Part shown: positions 31,891-40,539 of the stretch, in pieces
Layout: each line of letters starts with the position of its first letter
How positions within the stretch are numbered: position 1 is the stretch's first letter
NCBI GenBank assembly: GCA_019120375.1
Contig: DWVE01000062.1
Coordinates: forward strand, 18,978 to 82,977
Direction of reading: 5' to 3'
Source of the DNA: Allofournierella_A excrementavium
GTDB taxonomy: Bacteria > Bacillota > Clostridia > Oscillospirales > Ruminococcaceae
DNA: 64,000 nucleotides
The notes under the pieces: generated by a model
The model's database searches: none
What the model was told of the DNA's origin: nothing
The model's input: the letters and a program-made list of their open reading frames with translations, nothing else
Translations under genes and position numbers: made by a program

Positions 31891-33968
31891 ACAACATCTA
31901 TGGCATCGAAGAGGGCAACCGCACCCTGCGCTATCTCTACAACACGCTGAAAAGCTGCCTGCGCCCGGGCGAGCTTATCACCCGCGCCTCCGCCGACCTG
32001 TTCTATCTGCTGCTGGAGGGGCAGGACAAGGAAGAGATCGAGCATCGGCTACAGGAGATGTATAAGAAAGCCAACGCATTCAACGCGAACCGGGAAAACC
32101 CCTATTATCTGGAGCTTCGCTTCGGCGCGGATACGGCCCGGCCCGGCGAGACCGACGTGACTGCCATGGAAGAGCGCAGCAGCACCGCGCGCAAGATTGG
32201 CGAGAAGATGTACGGAGAGTGCACCTTCTACGACGCCGCCTGGCAGCAGGCCCAGCTGGAAGAAAAAGAAACGATCAACTGGCTGGACACCTCGCTGCGG
32301 GCCGGCGACTTCAAGGTGTATTACCAGCCCAAGGTCCGCCTGGAGGACCGGCGGGTCTCCGGCGCCGAGGCGCTCATCCGCTGGCAGCACCCCAAGCGGG
32401 GCATGCTCTCCCCGTCGGTGTTCATCCCGATGCTGGAAAAGTACCGCTTCGTCACCCTCGTCGACCAGTTCGTCTTTGAACAGGTCTGCCGCGACTTGGC
32501 CCGCTGGAAACAGCAGGGCAGGGAACTGTGCGCGGTGTCGGTGAATCTCTCCCGCCAGAACCTGGGCTCCCCGGACTTTTTAGAAAAATATCAGACCATC
32601 CGCGACAAATACAAGGTGGACCGGGGCCTCATCGAGTTCGAGCTCACCGAGACCATCCTGCTGGACGACCCCCAGGGCGTGCGCCAGCTCATCGACCGGA
32701 TGCACGAGGCGGGCTTCGGCTGCTCGCTGGACGACTTCGGCTCCGGCTATTCTTCGCTGGGCCTGCTCAATCAGCTGAATGTGGACGCCATCAAGCTGGA
32801 CCGCAGCTTCTTTGTGGGCGACAACGACTCGCACCGGGGCCGCTGCGTGGTGGAATCCATCATGAAGATGGCCGGCAAGCTGCACATCAACACCGTGGCC
32901 GAGGGCGTGGAGAACATGGAACAGGTGCGTCACCTGCGCCATGCCGCCTGCGACACCGTGCAGGGATACGTGTTCTTCCGGCCGATGCCGGCGGCGGAGT
33001 TTGAAAGCGCCGCCTGGGAGAACGGGCGGCTGAGGTGCGTGGACCCCGAGGGCGCCCTGCTCTCGCCCCAGGCGGCCGAGTGGGCCGAGGACAAGAAACG
33101 GGGCAGCATCGTTACGTTCCAGTACCGCCCGGACACGGGCAGTATCCGCTTCTCAGCGGCTTTCTCGCCGGTGATGGAGGGAAGAACGGAATTCCCCGAC
33201 GCCATTGCCTTTTTGCGCAGTTCGGGCCTCCTGAACGAAAACGACGAAGAGGACTTTCTGGACATGGTGGGCCGCTGCGCCCGGGATGAGATCCCCTGGG
33301 TGGAGGGCACGGTGCGCGTTTGTGTGTCGGACGGCGGGTACGAGTGGATGGAACTGCACCTGCAGCGGGTGGAGAGCGAGAACGGCGCGGTGATCGAGGG
33401 CGTTCTGGTGAACACCGCGAACTGGCGCAACGAGCTGGACCGCTGGAAGGAGCAGGCCAACCGGGACGGCCTGACCGGCCTGTACAACCGCACCTACTTC
33501 GAGCGCAATGTCCACGAGCGGCTCACAAAGGGAAAACTCACCTGCGGAGCGCTGATTTTCATCGACGTGGACGACTTCAAAAAGGCCAACGACGCCCTGG
33601 GCCACATGGTGGGCGACGACATCCTGCGCTGCATTGCCCAGCGCATTCAGAGCGTGTTCCGCCACTCCGACGTGGTGGCCCGCTACGGCGGCGACGAATT
33701 CGTGGTGTTCGTCTCCAACGTGAACCGGGAAGTGCTGGAAAACCGCCTGGAGCGGCTTTGCACCCTGTTCCGCAATCCCTACCGCAACGGGAACATCCAT
33801 TACCAGATCATGGGCAGCATCGGCGCATCCCTCTTCCCGGAGCACGGCAGCGACTATGGCGCTCTGCTGGCCAACGCGGACGCGGCCCTCTATGAGGCCA
33901 AGCGCCGGGGCAAAAATCAGTACCGCATTTTCCACGGAGAAGGTCCGGGAGCAACGTCCCATACGTGA
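31761..33968 (+). CDS. Cyclic-di-GMP signalling part (degenerate GGDEF, EAL, GGDEF) of the frameshifted gene
   Basis: The cytoplasmic part, in order: a degenerate GGDEF (signature replaced by ASADLF), an EAL phosphodiesterase domain with AEALIRWQHP, DDFGSGYSSL and VAEGVEN, a PAS-like segment, and a second GGDEF domain with intact YGGDEF and DVDDFKKANDALGH. It could both make and break c-di-GMP. If the frameshift is real, an internal ATG at 31761 would give a soluble 735-residue product without the sensor. The frame itself opens upstream of 31671. Confidence 0.82.
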   Translation: MAFVDPLTGGKSDARFRYDAAALLEKSSDYTLVSADMQGFKLVNNIYGIEEGNRTLRYLYNTLKSCLRPGELITRASADLFYLLLEGQDKEEIEHRLQEMYKKANAFNANRENPYYLELRFGADTARPGETDVTAMEERSSTARKIGEKMYGECTFYDAAWQQAQLEEKETINWLDTSLRAGDFKVYYQPKVRLEDRRVSGAEALIRWQHPKRGMLSPSVFIPMLEKYRFVTLVDQFVFEQVCRDLARWKQQGRELCAVSVNLSRQNLGSPDFLEKYQTIRDKYKVDRGLIEFELTETILLDDPQGVRQLIDRMHEAGFGCSLDDFGSGYSSLGLLNQLNVDAIKLDRSFFVGDNDSHRGRCVVESIMKMAGKLHINTVAEGVENMEQVRHLRHAACDTVQGYVFFRPMPAAEFESAAWENGRLRCVDPEGALLSPQAAEWAEDKKRGSIVTFQYRPDTGSIRFSAAFSPVMEGRTEFPDAIAFLRSSGLLNENDEEDFLDMVGRCARDEIPWVEGTVRVCVSDGGYEWMELHLQRVESENGAVIEGVLVNTANWRNELDRWKEQANRDGLTGLYNRTYFERNVHERLTKGKLTCGALIFIDVDDFKKANDALGHMVGDDILRCIAQRIQSVFRHSDVVARYGGDEFVVFVSNVNREVLENRLERLCTLFRNPYRNGNIHYQIMGSIGASLFPEHGSDYGALLANADAALYEAKRRGKNQYRIFHGEGPGATSHT

Positions 33969-34036
33969 TGTGTTTAGGCTCTGCCGGGCGGAGCAGGCTC
34001 GCCGCAGCGCGGCGGGCCTGCTTACATATACTTTAC

Positions 34037-34064
34037 TTTACTTTTCACACAGGGCCGATATAAT
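34037..34064 (+). promoter_or_regulatory. Promoter of the pilus-like cluster
   Basis: TTTACT (34037-34042), 16-bp spacer, TATAAT (34059-34064), about 58 bp before the lipoprotein start. Confidence 0.5.
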
Positions 34065-34122
34065 TAACATTAGAGTGAGCGCGCGGGGCGGGATGTGCCC
34101 CGCAGAAAAAGGGGGGAAGGGG

Positions 34123-35064
34123 ATGCAGCGTCGATGGCTCTGCGCGCTGCTGGCGGTCTGCGTGCTGTTTTCCGCCTGCGGCGCGGGCGAAGGCAGCGCC
34201 CCGGCCCCGTCCACCCCGGCCCAGAGCACGGCGGTGTCGGAAGAACAGGCCGGCGGAGGCTATCAGGCCCCGCCCATGGCCGAGGCGGCCTTTGACGCGG
34301 CTGCCGCCACCGGCGAAAACGACTGCCTGCTGGACACCAGCCATCTGGCCCAGGGCTATGTGGCAGTGAGCGCCGTGAGCGAAAAGCGCCTGAAATTCCA
34401 GGTGGTGTTCGGCGAGGTGAAATACAACTACGACCTGCCCGGCGACGGCACCCCCATCGTCTGCCCGCTGCAAAGCGGCGACGGGGAATACACCTTCCGG
34501 GTGATGGAGAACGTGGCCGACACCCAATACAGCGAAAAGTACGCCCGCACCGAGCAGGTGCAGCTGGCCAGCGAACTGGAGCCGTTCCTGCGGCCCAGCT
34601 GCTATGTGAACTACGCCGCCGGCGACGACTGCGTGGCGCTGGCCGGGCAGCTGGCGGCGGGCGCGGCGGACGAGGCGGGCATGGTGTCCGCCGTCTATGC
34701 CTACATCGTGGAGCACATCGCCTACGACACCCCCAAGGCCGAGACCATCGGCACGGGCTATCTCTCCGACGCGGACGAGACCCTGGCCACTGGCAAGGGC
34801 ATCTGCATCGACTACGCGGTGCTGGCCGCGGCCATGCTCCGCAGCCAGGGGGTGCCCACCAAGGTCATCACCGGCTATGTGGCCCCCAACGACCTCTATC
34901 ATGCCTGGAACATGATCTGGCTGGAGGAGACCGGCTGGATCACCGTCAAGATCGAGGTGGACCGGGAGACATGGACCCGGGTGGACCTGACCTTCGCCGC
35001 GGGCGGCGCCGACGCGGAATTCATCGGCGACGGCAGCAACTACCGGGAGTACAAGACCTATTGA
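34123..35064 (+). CDS. Lipoprotein with transglutaminase-like domain
   Basis: 313 residues. Signal peptide with lipobox LFSAC (Cys near residue 19), a Ser/Pro-rich linker, a beta-rich region, and a C-terminal transglutaminase/protease-like domain (about 195-290) with Cys in GKGICIDYAVL, His in LYHAWNM and Asp in RVDLTF. Such domains cleave or crosslink peptides at the cell surface. Start at 34123 after AAGGGG. It heads the pilus-like cluster, 49 nt before the PilC-like gene. Confidence 0.85.
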   Translation: MQRRWLCALLAVCVLFSACGAGEGSAPAPSTPAQSTAVSEEQAGGGYQAPPMAEAAFDAAAATGENDCLLDTSHLAQGYVAVSAVSEKRLKFQVVFGEVKYNYDLPGDGTPIVCPLQSGDGEYTFRVMENVADTQYSEKYARTEQVQLASELEPFLRPSCYVNYAAGDDCVALAGQLAAGAADEAGMVSAVYAYIVEHIAYDTPKAETIGTGYLSDADETLATGKGICIDYAVLAAAMLRSQGVPTKVITGYVAPNDLYHAWNMIWLEETGWITVKIEVDRETWTRVDLTFAAGGADAEFIGDGSNYREYKTY

Positions 35065-35113
35065 CCGCGGGCCCCGTGGCCGGCGCGCATCGTATGGGAA
35101 AGGAAGAGGCATC

Positions 35114-36157
35114 ATGGCAAAACGGGAACTTGACGCGCTGGCGGTGAGCGCCCTGTGCGAGAATCTGGCCCTGCTGCTGGGGGCGGGCATCCAGCTGGAC
35201 GAGGCCGCCGGCCTGCTCAGCGAGGACAGCGCGGCGGGCCCCTTCAGGGAGGCCGCCCGCACCATGCAGAAGGCGCTGCTGCTGGGCGAGAGCCTGTCCT
35301 CGGCGGTGGAACAGACCGGCGCGCTGCCCGGCTACGCCGTGCGCATGATCGCCGCCGGCGAAAAGGCGGGCCGCACCGAGGCGGTGCTGAACAGCCTCGC
35401 CCGGTATTATGCGTCTCAGGCGCGCCTGCAAAAGAAACTGCGCAGCGCCGTGGTCTATCCCGCGGTGTTGCTGGGCCTGATGGCGGCCATCCTGGCGGTG
35501 CTGCTGGCCTGGGTGCTGCCGGTGTTCACCGGCGTGTACGAGGGCCTTGTGGGCGACATCGCCACCAGCAGCTACGGCTACATCCGTCTGGCCTATTGGG
35601 TGGGCGGCGTGGCGCTGGCGGTCACGCTGGTGCTGGCTGTCCTGGTGGCGGCGGGGGCCGTCCTGGGCCGCACCGCCGCAGGCCGCGCCCGGCTGAGCCA
35701 TGTGTTCCAGCGGCTGCCCCTCACCGCCGCGGCCAGCCGCAAGCTGGCGGTGGCACGCCTTGCGGGCGCGCTGGACATCTTCATCGCCAGCGGCCTGGAC
35801 GCCGACACTGCCATGGAGGCCGCCGAGGGAATGGTGGACCACACCGGCCTGCACGCGGCCATCACCGCCGCCCGGGGCCAGATGGCCCAGGGCTCCGGCC
35901 TTGCCACGGCGGTGCACGACCAGAAGCTTTTTGAGCCCCTGTATGCCCGGATGCTGCTCAGCGGCGAGCGCAGCGGCAAGACCGAGCAGGTGCTCGCCCG
36001 CCTCACCAGCCTGTTCACCCAGGACGCGGACGACGAGCTGGACCGGGTGGTGGACATGGTGGAGCCGGCGATCTCGGCCTTCCTCACCGTGGCGGTGGGC
36101 ATCACCCTGCTGTCGGTGATGCTGCCGCTCATCGGTATCCTCGGCACGGTGGGATAA
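35114..36157 (+). CDS. Type II secretion/type IV pilus inner-membrane protein F (PilC-like)
   Basis: 347 residues with two T2SSF domains (about 10-130 and 205-330) and three hydrophobic helices (about 115-140, 160-190, 320-345). Seen: GAGIQLDEAAGLL, MIAAGEKAGRTEAVL and in the second domain LLSGERSGKTEQVL, the repeated family motif. It forms the assembly platform for pilins. RBS GGAAAGGAAGAGG. Confidence 0.85.
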   Translation: MAKRELDALAVSALCENLALLLGAGIQLDEAAGLLSEDSAAGPFREAARTMQKALLLGESLSSAVEQTGALPGYAVRMIAAGEKAGRTEAVLNSLARYYASQARLQKKLRSAVVYPAVLLGLMAAILAVLLAWVLPVFTGVYEGLVGDIATSSYGYIRLAYWVGGVALAVTLVLAVLVAAGAVLGRTAAGRARLSHVFQRLPLTAAASRKLAVARLAGALDIFIASGLDADTAMEAAEGMVDHTGLHAAITAARGQMAQGSGLATAVHDQKLFEPLYARMLLSGERSGKTEQVLARLTSLFTQDADDELDRVVDMVEPAISAFLTVAVGITLLSVMLPLIGILGTVG

Positions 36158-36169
36158 GGAGGCGCTTCC

Positions 36170-36496
36170 ATGTATCACGACCGAACGCCTCTTGCCCGCG
36201 GCAGGCTGCTGCTGCGTGTGCTGCTGGCGCTGGTGCTGGCGGCGGCGCTGGCTCTGGGCTGCGCCTGGGGCCTTGGCCGCGTGGGCGCCGACCTGGACGG
36301 CCAGGGCGCCGCGGCGCTGAGAAACGCCGTGCTGCGCAGCGCCGTCCAGTGCTACGCGGTGGAGGGCTATTACCCCCAGGACCTGGATTATCTCACCGAC
36401 CATTACGGCTTGCAGATCAACCACGACCGCTACATCGTGGTCTATGAGGCGTTCGCCTCCAACCTGCCGCCGGAGGTCACCGTGCTGCAAAAATGA
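36170..36496 (+). CDS. Small single-helix protein, pseudopilin-like
   Basis: 108 residues: a basic start, one N-terminal helix (about 13-37), then a short region with VEGYYPQDLDYLTDHYGLQINHDRYIV, reminiscent of the GspG-type C-terminal YP.DL..L segment. The usual GFTLxE cleavage motif is missing. Gene order suggests a pilus or secretion minor subunit. Confidence 0.6.
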   Translation: MYHDRTPLARGRLLLRVLLALVLAAALALGCAWGLGRVGADLDGQGAAALRNAVLRSAVQCYAVEGYYPQDLDYLTDHYGLQINHDRYIVVYEAFASNLPPEVTVLQK

Positions 36497-36534
36497 CCGG
36501 CCTCACAGGCCGCTGAGTGAAAGGAGGGCATCCC

Positions 36535-37002
36535 ATGCATCGTTCGTCCGGCCGGGCAACACCGGCGTTTTCCCTGGCGCTGTTCGTGCTGATGCTGGGC
36601 TGCATCCTCTGGCTCACCGCCCTGGGCGCCGGGCTCTACGGCAGCCTGGAAGCCAGCCGGACCGCCAACGAGCAGACGCGGGCGGCGCTGGGCAGCCTTG
36701 TGGCCCGGGTGCGCTCGGGCGACGCCGCCGGCGCGGCGCGGCTGGACAGCGGCCCCGAAGGGGACATGCTGGTTTTGACCGAACAGGAAAGCGGCTATGA
36801 GTTCCGCATCTATCTGGCGGACGGCTGGCTGATGGAGCAGTTCTGCGCCGCCGACGCCGCCACCGACCCGGAGGCCGCCCAGCCGCTGGCCCCGGCACAG
36901 GAGTTCACCGCCCAGTGGGCCAGCCCTGCGCTGCTGCGCCTCACGGTAGACGGAAACACCGCTGACGCGGCGCTGCGCAGCGCCGGGGGAGGTGCGGCAT
37001 GA
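36535..37002 (+). CDS. Pilin-like protein, DUF4860-like
   Basis: 155 residues. N-terminal helix preceded by PAFSLALFVLML, which recalls a GFTLxE pilin start without Glu, then a C-terminal beta-rich part (YEFRIYLADGWLMEQF, LLRLTVDG). Start at 36535 after AAGGAGGG. The stop overlaps the next gene (ATGA). Confidence 0.6.
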   Translation: MHRSSGRATPAFSLALFVLMLGCILWLTALGAGLYGSLEASRTANEQTRAALGSLVARVRSGDAAGAARLDSGPEGDMLVLTEQESGYEFRIYLADGWLMEQFCAADAATDPEAAQPLAPAQEFTAQWASPALLRLTVDGNTADAALRSAGGGAA

Positions 37003-37406
37003 ACCGGCACAGATCCATGGCTTTTTATGTGGAATGCCTGTTGCTCACGGTGTTCCTGCTGGGGCTGACCGCAGTGCTGGCCCAGCTGTTCAGCGCGGCC
37101 CGCACGCAGGCGCTGGAGGCCCGCCGCCTCACCGACGCCCAGCGTCTGGCCCAGAATGTGAGCGAAGAATTCTATGCCGCCGCGGATGAGGCGGATTTCC
37201 TGCGGCTGGCAGGGCTGGAAGAAACGGACGCCACGGGGGGCGAGGTGGAGCGCACCGGCCCCAGCGGCGAGTCCTACCACCTTTCCATGGAGCTGACGGA
37301 GCAGCCCCAGACGGCGGGCCGCACCGTCACCCTGCGTCTCGCGGTGCGCACCACTGCGGGCGAGGAGCTCTGCAGCTTTGATTTCGTGCGCTACTGGCCG
37401 GATTGA
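36999..37406 (+). CDS. Pilin-like minor subunit
   Basis: 135 residues. MAFYVECLLLTVFLLGL forms the single N-terminal helix and has a Glu in the place where pilins carry Glu5; no clear Gly precedes the cleavage point. The rest is a small beta domain (YHLSMELTEQP, TVTLRLAV). ATGA overlap with the previous gene. Confidence 0.6.
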   Translation: MNRHRSMAFYVECLLLTVFLLGLTAVLAQLFSAARTQALEARRLTDAQRLAQNVSEEFYAAADEADFLRLAGLEETDATGGEVERTGPSGESYHLSMELTEQPQTAGRTVTLRLAVRTTAGEELCSFDFVRYWPD

Positions 37407-37430
37407 CCGGTCGGAAGGGAGGAGGCCCCC

Positions 37431-37850
37431 ATGCGGTATAAAGAACATGCCCATATGCCGGTGCGCTCCGGCGCGCTGACGCTGCTCATCGCGGTGGTGG
37501 CTGTGTGTCTGGCGGTGCTGGCGGTGCTGGCTTTCTCCACCGCCCGGGCGGACCTGGCCCTGGCGGAGCGGGCGATGGAGCGCTTTGAGCTGGACGCGGA
37601 ATGTGAGAATGAGGCCTGGCGCTGGCTTGCCCAGGTTGATGCCGCCCTGGCGGAGGGCGCGAGCCTGCCCGGCGGCCTTGCGGCGGACGAACAGGGCGTT
37701 CTGGAGACCGTGATAGAAGGAGAGGAAGGCCGCCGCCTGACGGTGCGCCTCGTCCTTGCGGAGGACGGCGGCTGGCGCATCGACTCCTGGCAGCTGAGCC
37801 AGGAATGGCAGGCGGACGAGAGCCTGGATCTGTGGGACGGCAGTTTTTGA
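37431..37850 (+). CDS. Pilin-like minor subunit
   Basis: 139 residues. Basic start, GALTLLIAVVAVCLAVLAVLAF helix, then an acidic beta domain ending WQADESLDLWDGSF. Fourth consecutive small single-helix protein of the cluster. RBS GGGAGGAGG. Confidence 0.6.
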   Translation: MRYKEHAHMPVRSGALTLLIAVVAVCLAVLAVLAFSTARADLALAERAMERFELDAECENEAWRWLAQVDAALAEGASLPGGLAADEQGVLETVIEGEEGRRLTVRLVLAEDGGWRIDSWQLSQEWQADESLDLWDGSF

Positions 37851-37871
37851 CAGAAGGGGAGGAGAGGGAAC

Positions 37872-38942
37872 ATGGAGATCACCGACATTCTCAAGCGGGC
37901 GCTGGACCTGGGCGCTTCGGACATTTTCGTGGTCGCCGGCCTGCCGCTGACCTATAAGATCAGCGGGCGGCAGCGCCGGGAGGGCGAGCCGCTCATGCCT
38001 GAGGACACCGGGGCCGTCGTGGAGGCCATTTATGCCCTCTGCGGCCGGAATATGGCCCGGGTGGCAGCCGGCGACGCGGACGATGACTTCTCCTTTGCCA
38101 TCCGTGAGATGGGCCGCTTCCGGGCCAGTGTGCTCCACCAGCGCGGGTCGCTGGCGGTGGTGCTGCGGGTCATCCGCTTCGGCCTGCCCGACCCGACGGC
38201 GCTGTCCATCCCTGAAGAAGTGCTGGCCGCCGCCGACCGGATGAAGGGGCTTGTGCTGGTCACCGGCCCGGCGGGCAGCGGCAAATCCACCACGCTGGCC
38301 TGCATGATCGACCGCATCAACCACCGGCGCGAGGGCCACATCATCACCATGGAGGACCCCATCGAATACATCCACCGCCACGGCAAGAGCATCGTGACCC
38401 AGCGGGAGATCGGCAGCGATTCCCCCAGCTATCTGGCAGCGCTGCGCAGCGCCCTGCGGGAAAGCCCGGACATCATCCTTTTGGGCGAGATGCGGGACCG
38501 GGAGACCATCGAGGTGGCCATGACCGCCGCCGAGACCGGCCAGCTGCTGTTCAGCACCCTGCACACCACCGGCGCCGCCAGCACGGTGGACCGCATCGTG
38601 GACGTGTTCCCCGCCAGCCAGCAGAATCAGGTGCGCATCCAGCTGAGCATGGTGCTGCAGGCGGTCATCAGCCAGCAGCTGGTGCCCACCGTGGACGGCG
38701 GCCAGACGGTGGCCTTTGAAGTGATGTATTCCAACACCGCCATCCGCAACCTCATCCGGGAGGCCAAGACCCACCAGATCGACGCGGCCATCCAGGCCGG
38801 CGCGGCGGAGGGCATGCGCACCATGGACGCCAGCCTTCTGCGGCTGGTGCAGCAGCAGCGCATCACAAAAGAGACCGCGCTCACCTACAGCATCCATTAC
38901 GAAGCCATGGAAAAACGCCTGGCCGCCCTGGCCGCGCTTTGA
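37872..38942 (+). CDS. pilT: PilT-type secretion ATPase
   Basis: 356 residues. N-terminal PAS-like domain, Walker A GPAGSGKSTT near residue 132, Asp box EDPIEYIH, Walker B ILLGEMRD near 200, His box FSTLHTT, and PilT-type C-terminal region (AIRNLIREAKTHQI). PilT drives pilus retraction. No PilB-type extension ATPase or prepilin peptidase is present in this cluster, so either this single ATPase does both jobs or the rest lies elsewhere. Confidence 0.88.
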   Translation: MEITDILKRALDLGASDIFVVAGLPLTYKISGRQRREGEPLMPEDTGAVVEAIYALCGRNMARVAAGDADDDFSFAIREMGRFRASVLHQRGSLAVVLRVIRFGLPDPTALSIPEEVLAAADRMKGLVLVTGPAGSGKSTTLACMIDRINHRREGHIITMEDPIEYIHRHGKSIVTQREIGSDSPSYLAALRSALRESPDIILLGEMRDRETIEVAMTAAETGQLLFSTLHTTGAASTVDRIVDVFPASQQNQVRIQLSMVLQAVISQQLVPTVDGGQTVAFEVMYSNTAIRNLIREAKTHQIDAAIQAGAAEGMRTMDASLLRLVQQQRITKETALTYSIHYEAMEKRLAALAAL

Positions 38943-38966
38943 CCGGGCACGAAGGAGGAAACAACG

Positions 38967-40175
38967 ATGAATAACGTGCTTCTTCAAGTGGAAACTCTGG
39001 GCGGACTGCGCATCAAAGCAGGGGACAAGGTCCTGCTGGAGCAGGGCGCCCGGATCAACAAGCCTTGGGAACTGCTGATCTTCCTTCTTTTGAATATGGA
39101 CGAGCCGCTCACCAACGAGCAGATCTGCGAGGCTCTCTGGGAAGACGACGAGGTGGCGAACCCCGCCGGCGCGCTGAAAAACGCCGCTTATTCCCTGCGC
39201 AAGCACCTGACGGCGGCGGGCCTGCCCGCCGACTGTGTCATGACCCGGGACCGGGAATACTGCTGGAACCCGGCCACGCCGGTGCAGCTGGATGTGCAGA
39301 CCCTCAATGCCCTGTTCCGCCAGGGCCGGTCGGAAAAAGACCCCGCGCGCCAGCTGGAGCTTTGCCGCGATTTTCTGGATCAGTACACCGGCGACTTTTT
39401 GCCCAGCCTTTCAGGGCGGCGTTGGGTGCTGCCCAAGGCCAGCGCGCTGAGCCAGAAGTATCTGTCGGTGGTGCTGCGTGCCTGCGATTTGCTGCTGGCG
39501 GGCGGCGAGCGGAGCAGCGCCCAGGAAGTGCTGGACATCTGCAGCCGGGCCCTGCTGCTGGAGCCCCTCAGCGAGGAGCTGTATCTGCGGCATTTCACCG
39601 CCCTCAAGCAGCTGAACATGAAGAATGCCATCCTGAACCATTACCCCATTATCTCCAACATGTTCCTGGACGAGACCGGCGAGGTGCTGGGTCCGGAACT
39701 GCAAAGCATTTTCCGCTGGGCCAGCGAAGGCACCAACACGGTGGACGACATCCACCAGATCCAGAAGGACCTGGACGAGGTCACCCGGGACGACCGGCCC
39801 ATCCGCGGCGCCTATTTCTGCCCCTACGAAGTGTTCAAGCACATGTATCATATGGTAGTGCGCAGCGCCGTGCGGGTGGACAACACGGTGGTCCTGCTGC
39901 TGGTGGGGCTGCAGAGCACCGGCGGGCAGGCCATGAGCAAGCAGGAGACCGCCCGTGTGATGCTGCAGCTGCGTGAGATCATCAAGAACACCCTGCGCAA
40001 GGGCGACGTGTTCAGCCGTTACAGCCGCAACCAGTATGTGCTGATGCTTTCGGTGCGTCAGCCGGGCGACAGCGGCGTGGTGGCGGAGCGTCTGCTCAAG
40101 GGGTGGAAGGCTTCCGGCCTCAGCTCCAGCATGCGCATCGACATCTCTACCGGCCTGCCCGAGCCCATCGTGTGA
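38967..40175 (+). CDS. BTAD (SARP-like) transcriptional regulator
   Basis: 402 residues. N-terminal OmpR-like winged helix (about 1-100; KPWELLIFLLLN, NEQICEALW, ALKNAAYSLRKHL), bacterial transcriptional activator domain (about 100-245), and a C-terminal region (about 275-395) resembling a degenerate nucleotide-cyclase/GGDEF fold (YSRNQYVLML). It ends the pilus-like operon. SARP proteins bind heptamer direct repeats at 11-bp spacing; such a repeat is found 216 bp downstream of this gene. Confidence 0.8.
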   Translation: MNNVLLQVETLGGLRIKAGDKVLLEQGARINKPWELLIFLLLNMDEPLTNEQICEALWEDDEVANPAGALKNAAYSLRKHLTAAGLPADCVMTRDREYCWNPATPVQLDVQTLNALFRQGRSEKDPARQLELCRDFLDQYTGDFLPSLSGRRWVLPKASALSQKYLSVVLRACDLLLAGGERSSAQEVLDICSRALLLEPLSEELYLRHFTALKQLNMKNAILNHYPIISNMFLDETGEVLGPELQSIFRWASEGTNTVDDIHQIQKDLDEVTRDDRPIRGAYFCPYEVFKHMYHMVVRSAVRVDNTVVLLLVGLQSTGGQAMSKQETARVMLQLREIIKNTLRKGDVFSRYSRNQYVLMLSVRQPGDSGVVAERLLKGWKASGLSSSMRIDISTGLPEPIV

Positions 40176-40365
40176 ACGAGCGTCGGGCCGGGCCCGGTCA
40201 CAAAAAGCAGACGCCGCCGCAGGGGCATGCTGCGGCGAAATCAAAGGGTCGGCAAACTGCTGATTTTTTGGTTAGTAATTTGACAGAAATTATAAAAAAC
40301 CACCAGTTTTTTTGCTTCTAAATAAGATTTGTTCCGATTTTCCCCTTTAAAGCCGATTTTTTCAC

Positions 40366-40394
40366 ATCCCGCGCAGCTGCGCGGGATTTTTTTG
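40366..40394. terminator. Terminator of the pilus-like operon
   Basis: 22-bp palindrome ATCCCGCGCAG/CTGCGCGGGAT (40366-40387) followed by seven T. Confidence 0.85.
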
Positions 40395-40412
40395 TGACCG
40401 GTTTGTGACCGG
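40391..40412 (+). promoter_or_regulatory. Tandem TTTGTGACCGG repeat, candidate SARP operator
   Basis: Two perfect 11-bp copies (40391-40401, 40402-40412): a TTTGTGA heptamer with CCGG spacer. TATGAT begins 8 bp after the second copy. Both spacing and position match the rule known for SARP activators. Confidence 0.55.
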
Positions 40413-40539
40413 CGGCTGATATGATGATACCGTAGCGGGCAGTACCCGCTTGTTGTGCTCCCCTTTTTTTGGGGGAGCCGGCACCGCGCATTGTGTCACC
40501 GCGTCCGCCGAAGGGCGCGTTGGAAAAGGAGGATTCTTT

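Larger units (their letters stand above)
40176..40539 (+). other. Gene-free stretch: terminator, tandem repeat and leader
   Basis: 364 bp without a gene. It holds an AT-rich stretch (40260-40350), a terminator at 40366-40394, a tandem repeat at 40391-40412, a candidate -10 at 40420-40425 and about 110 nt of leader with AAAAGGAGG before the surface-protein start. Confidence 0.6.
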
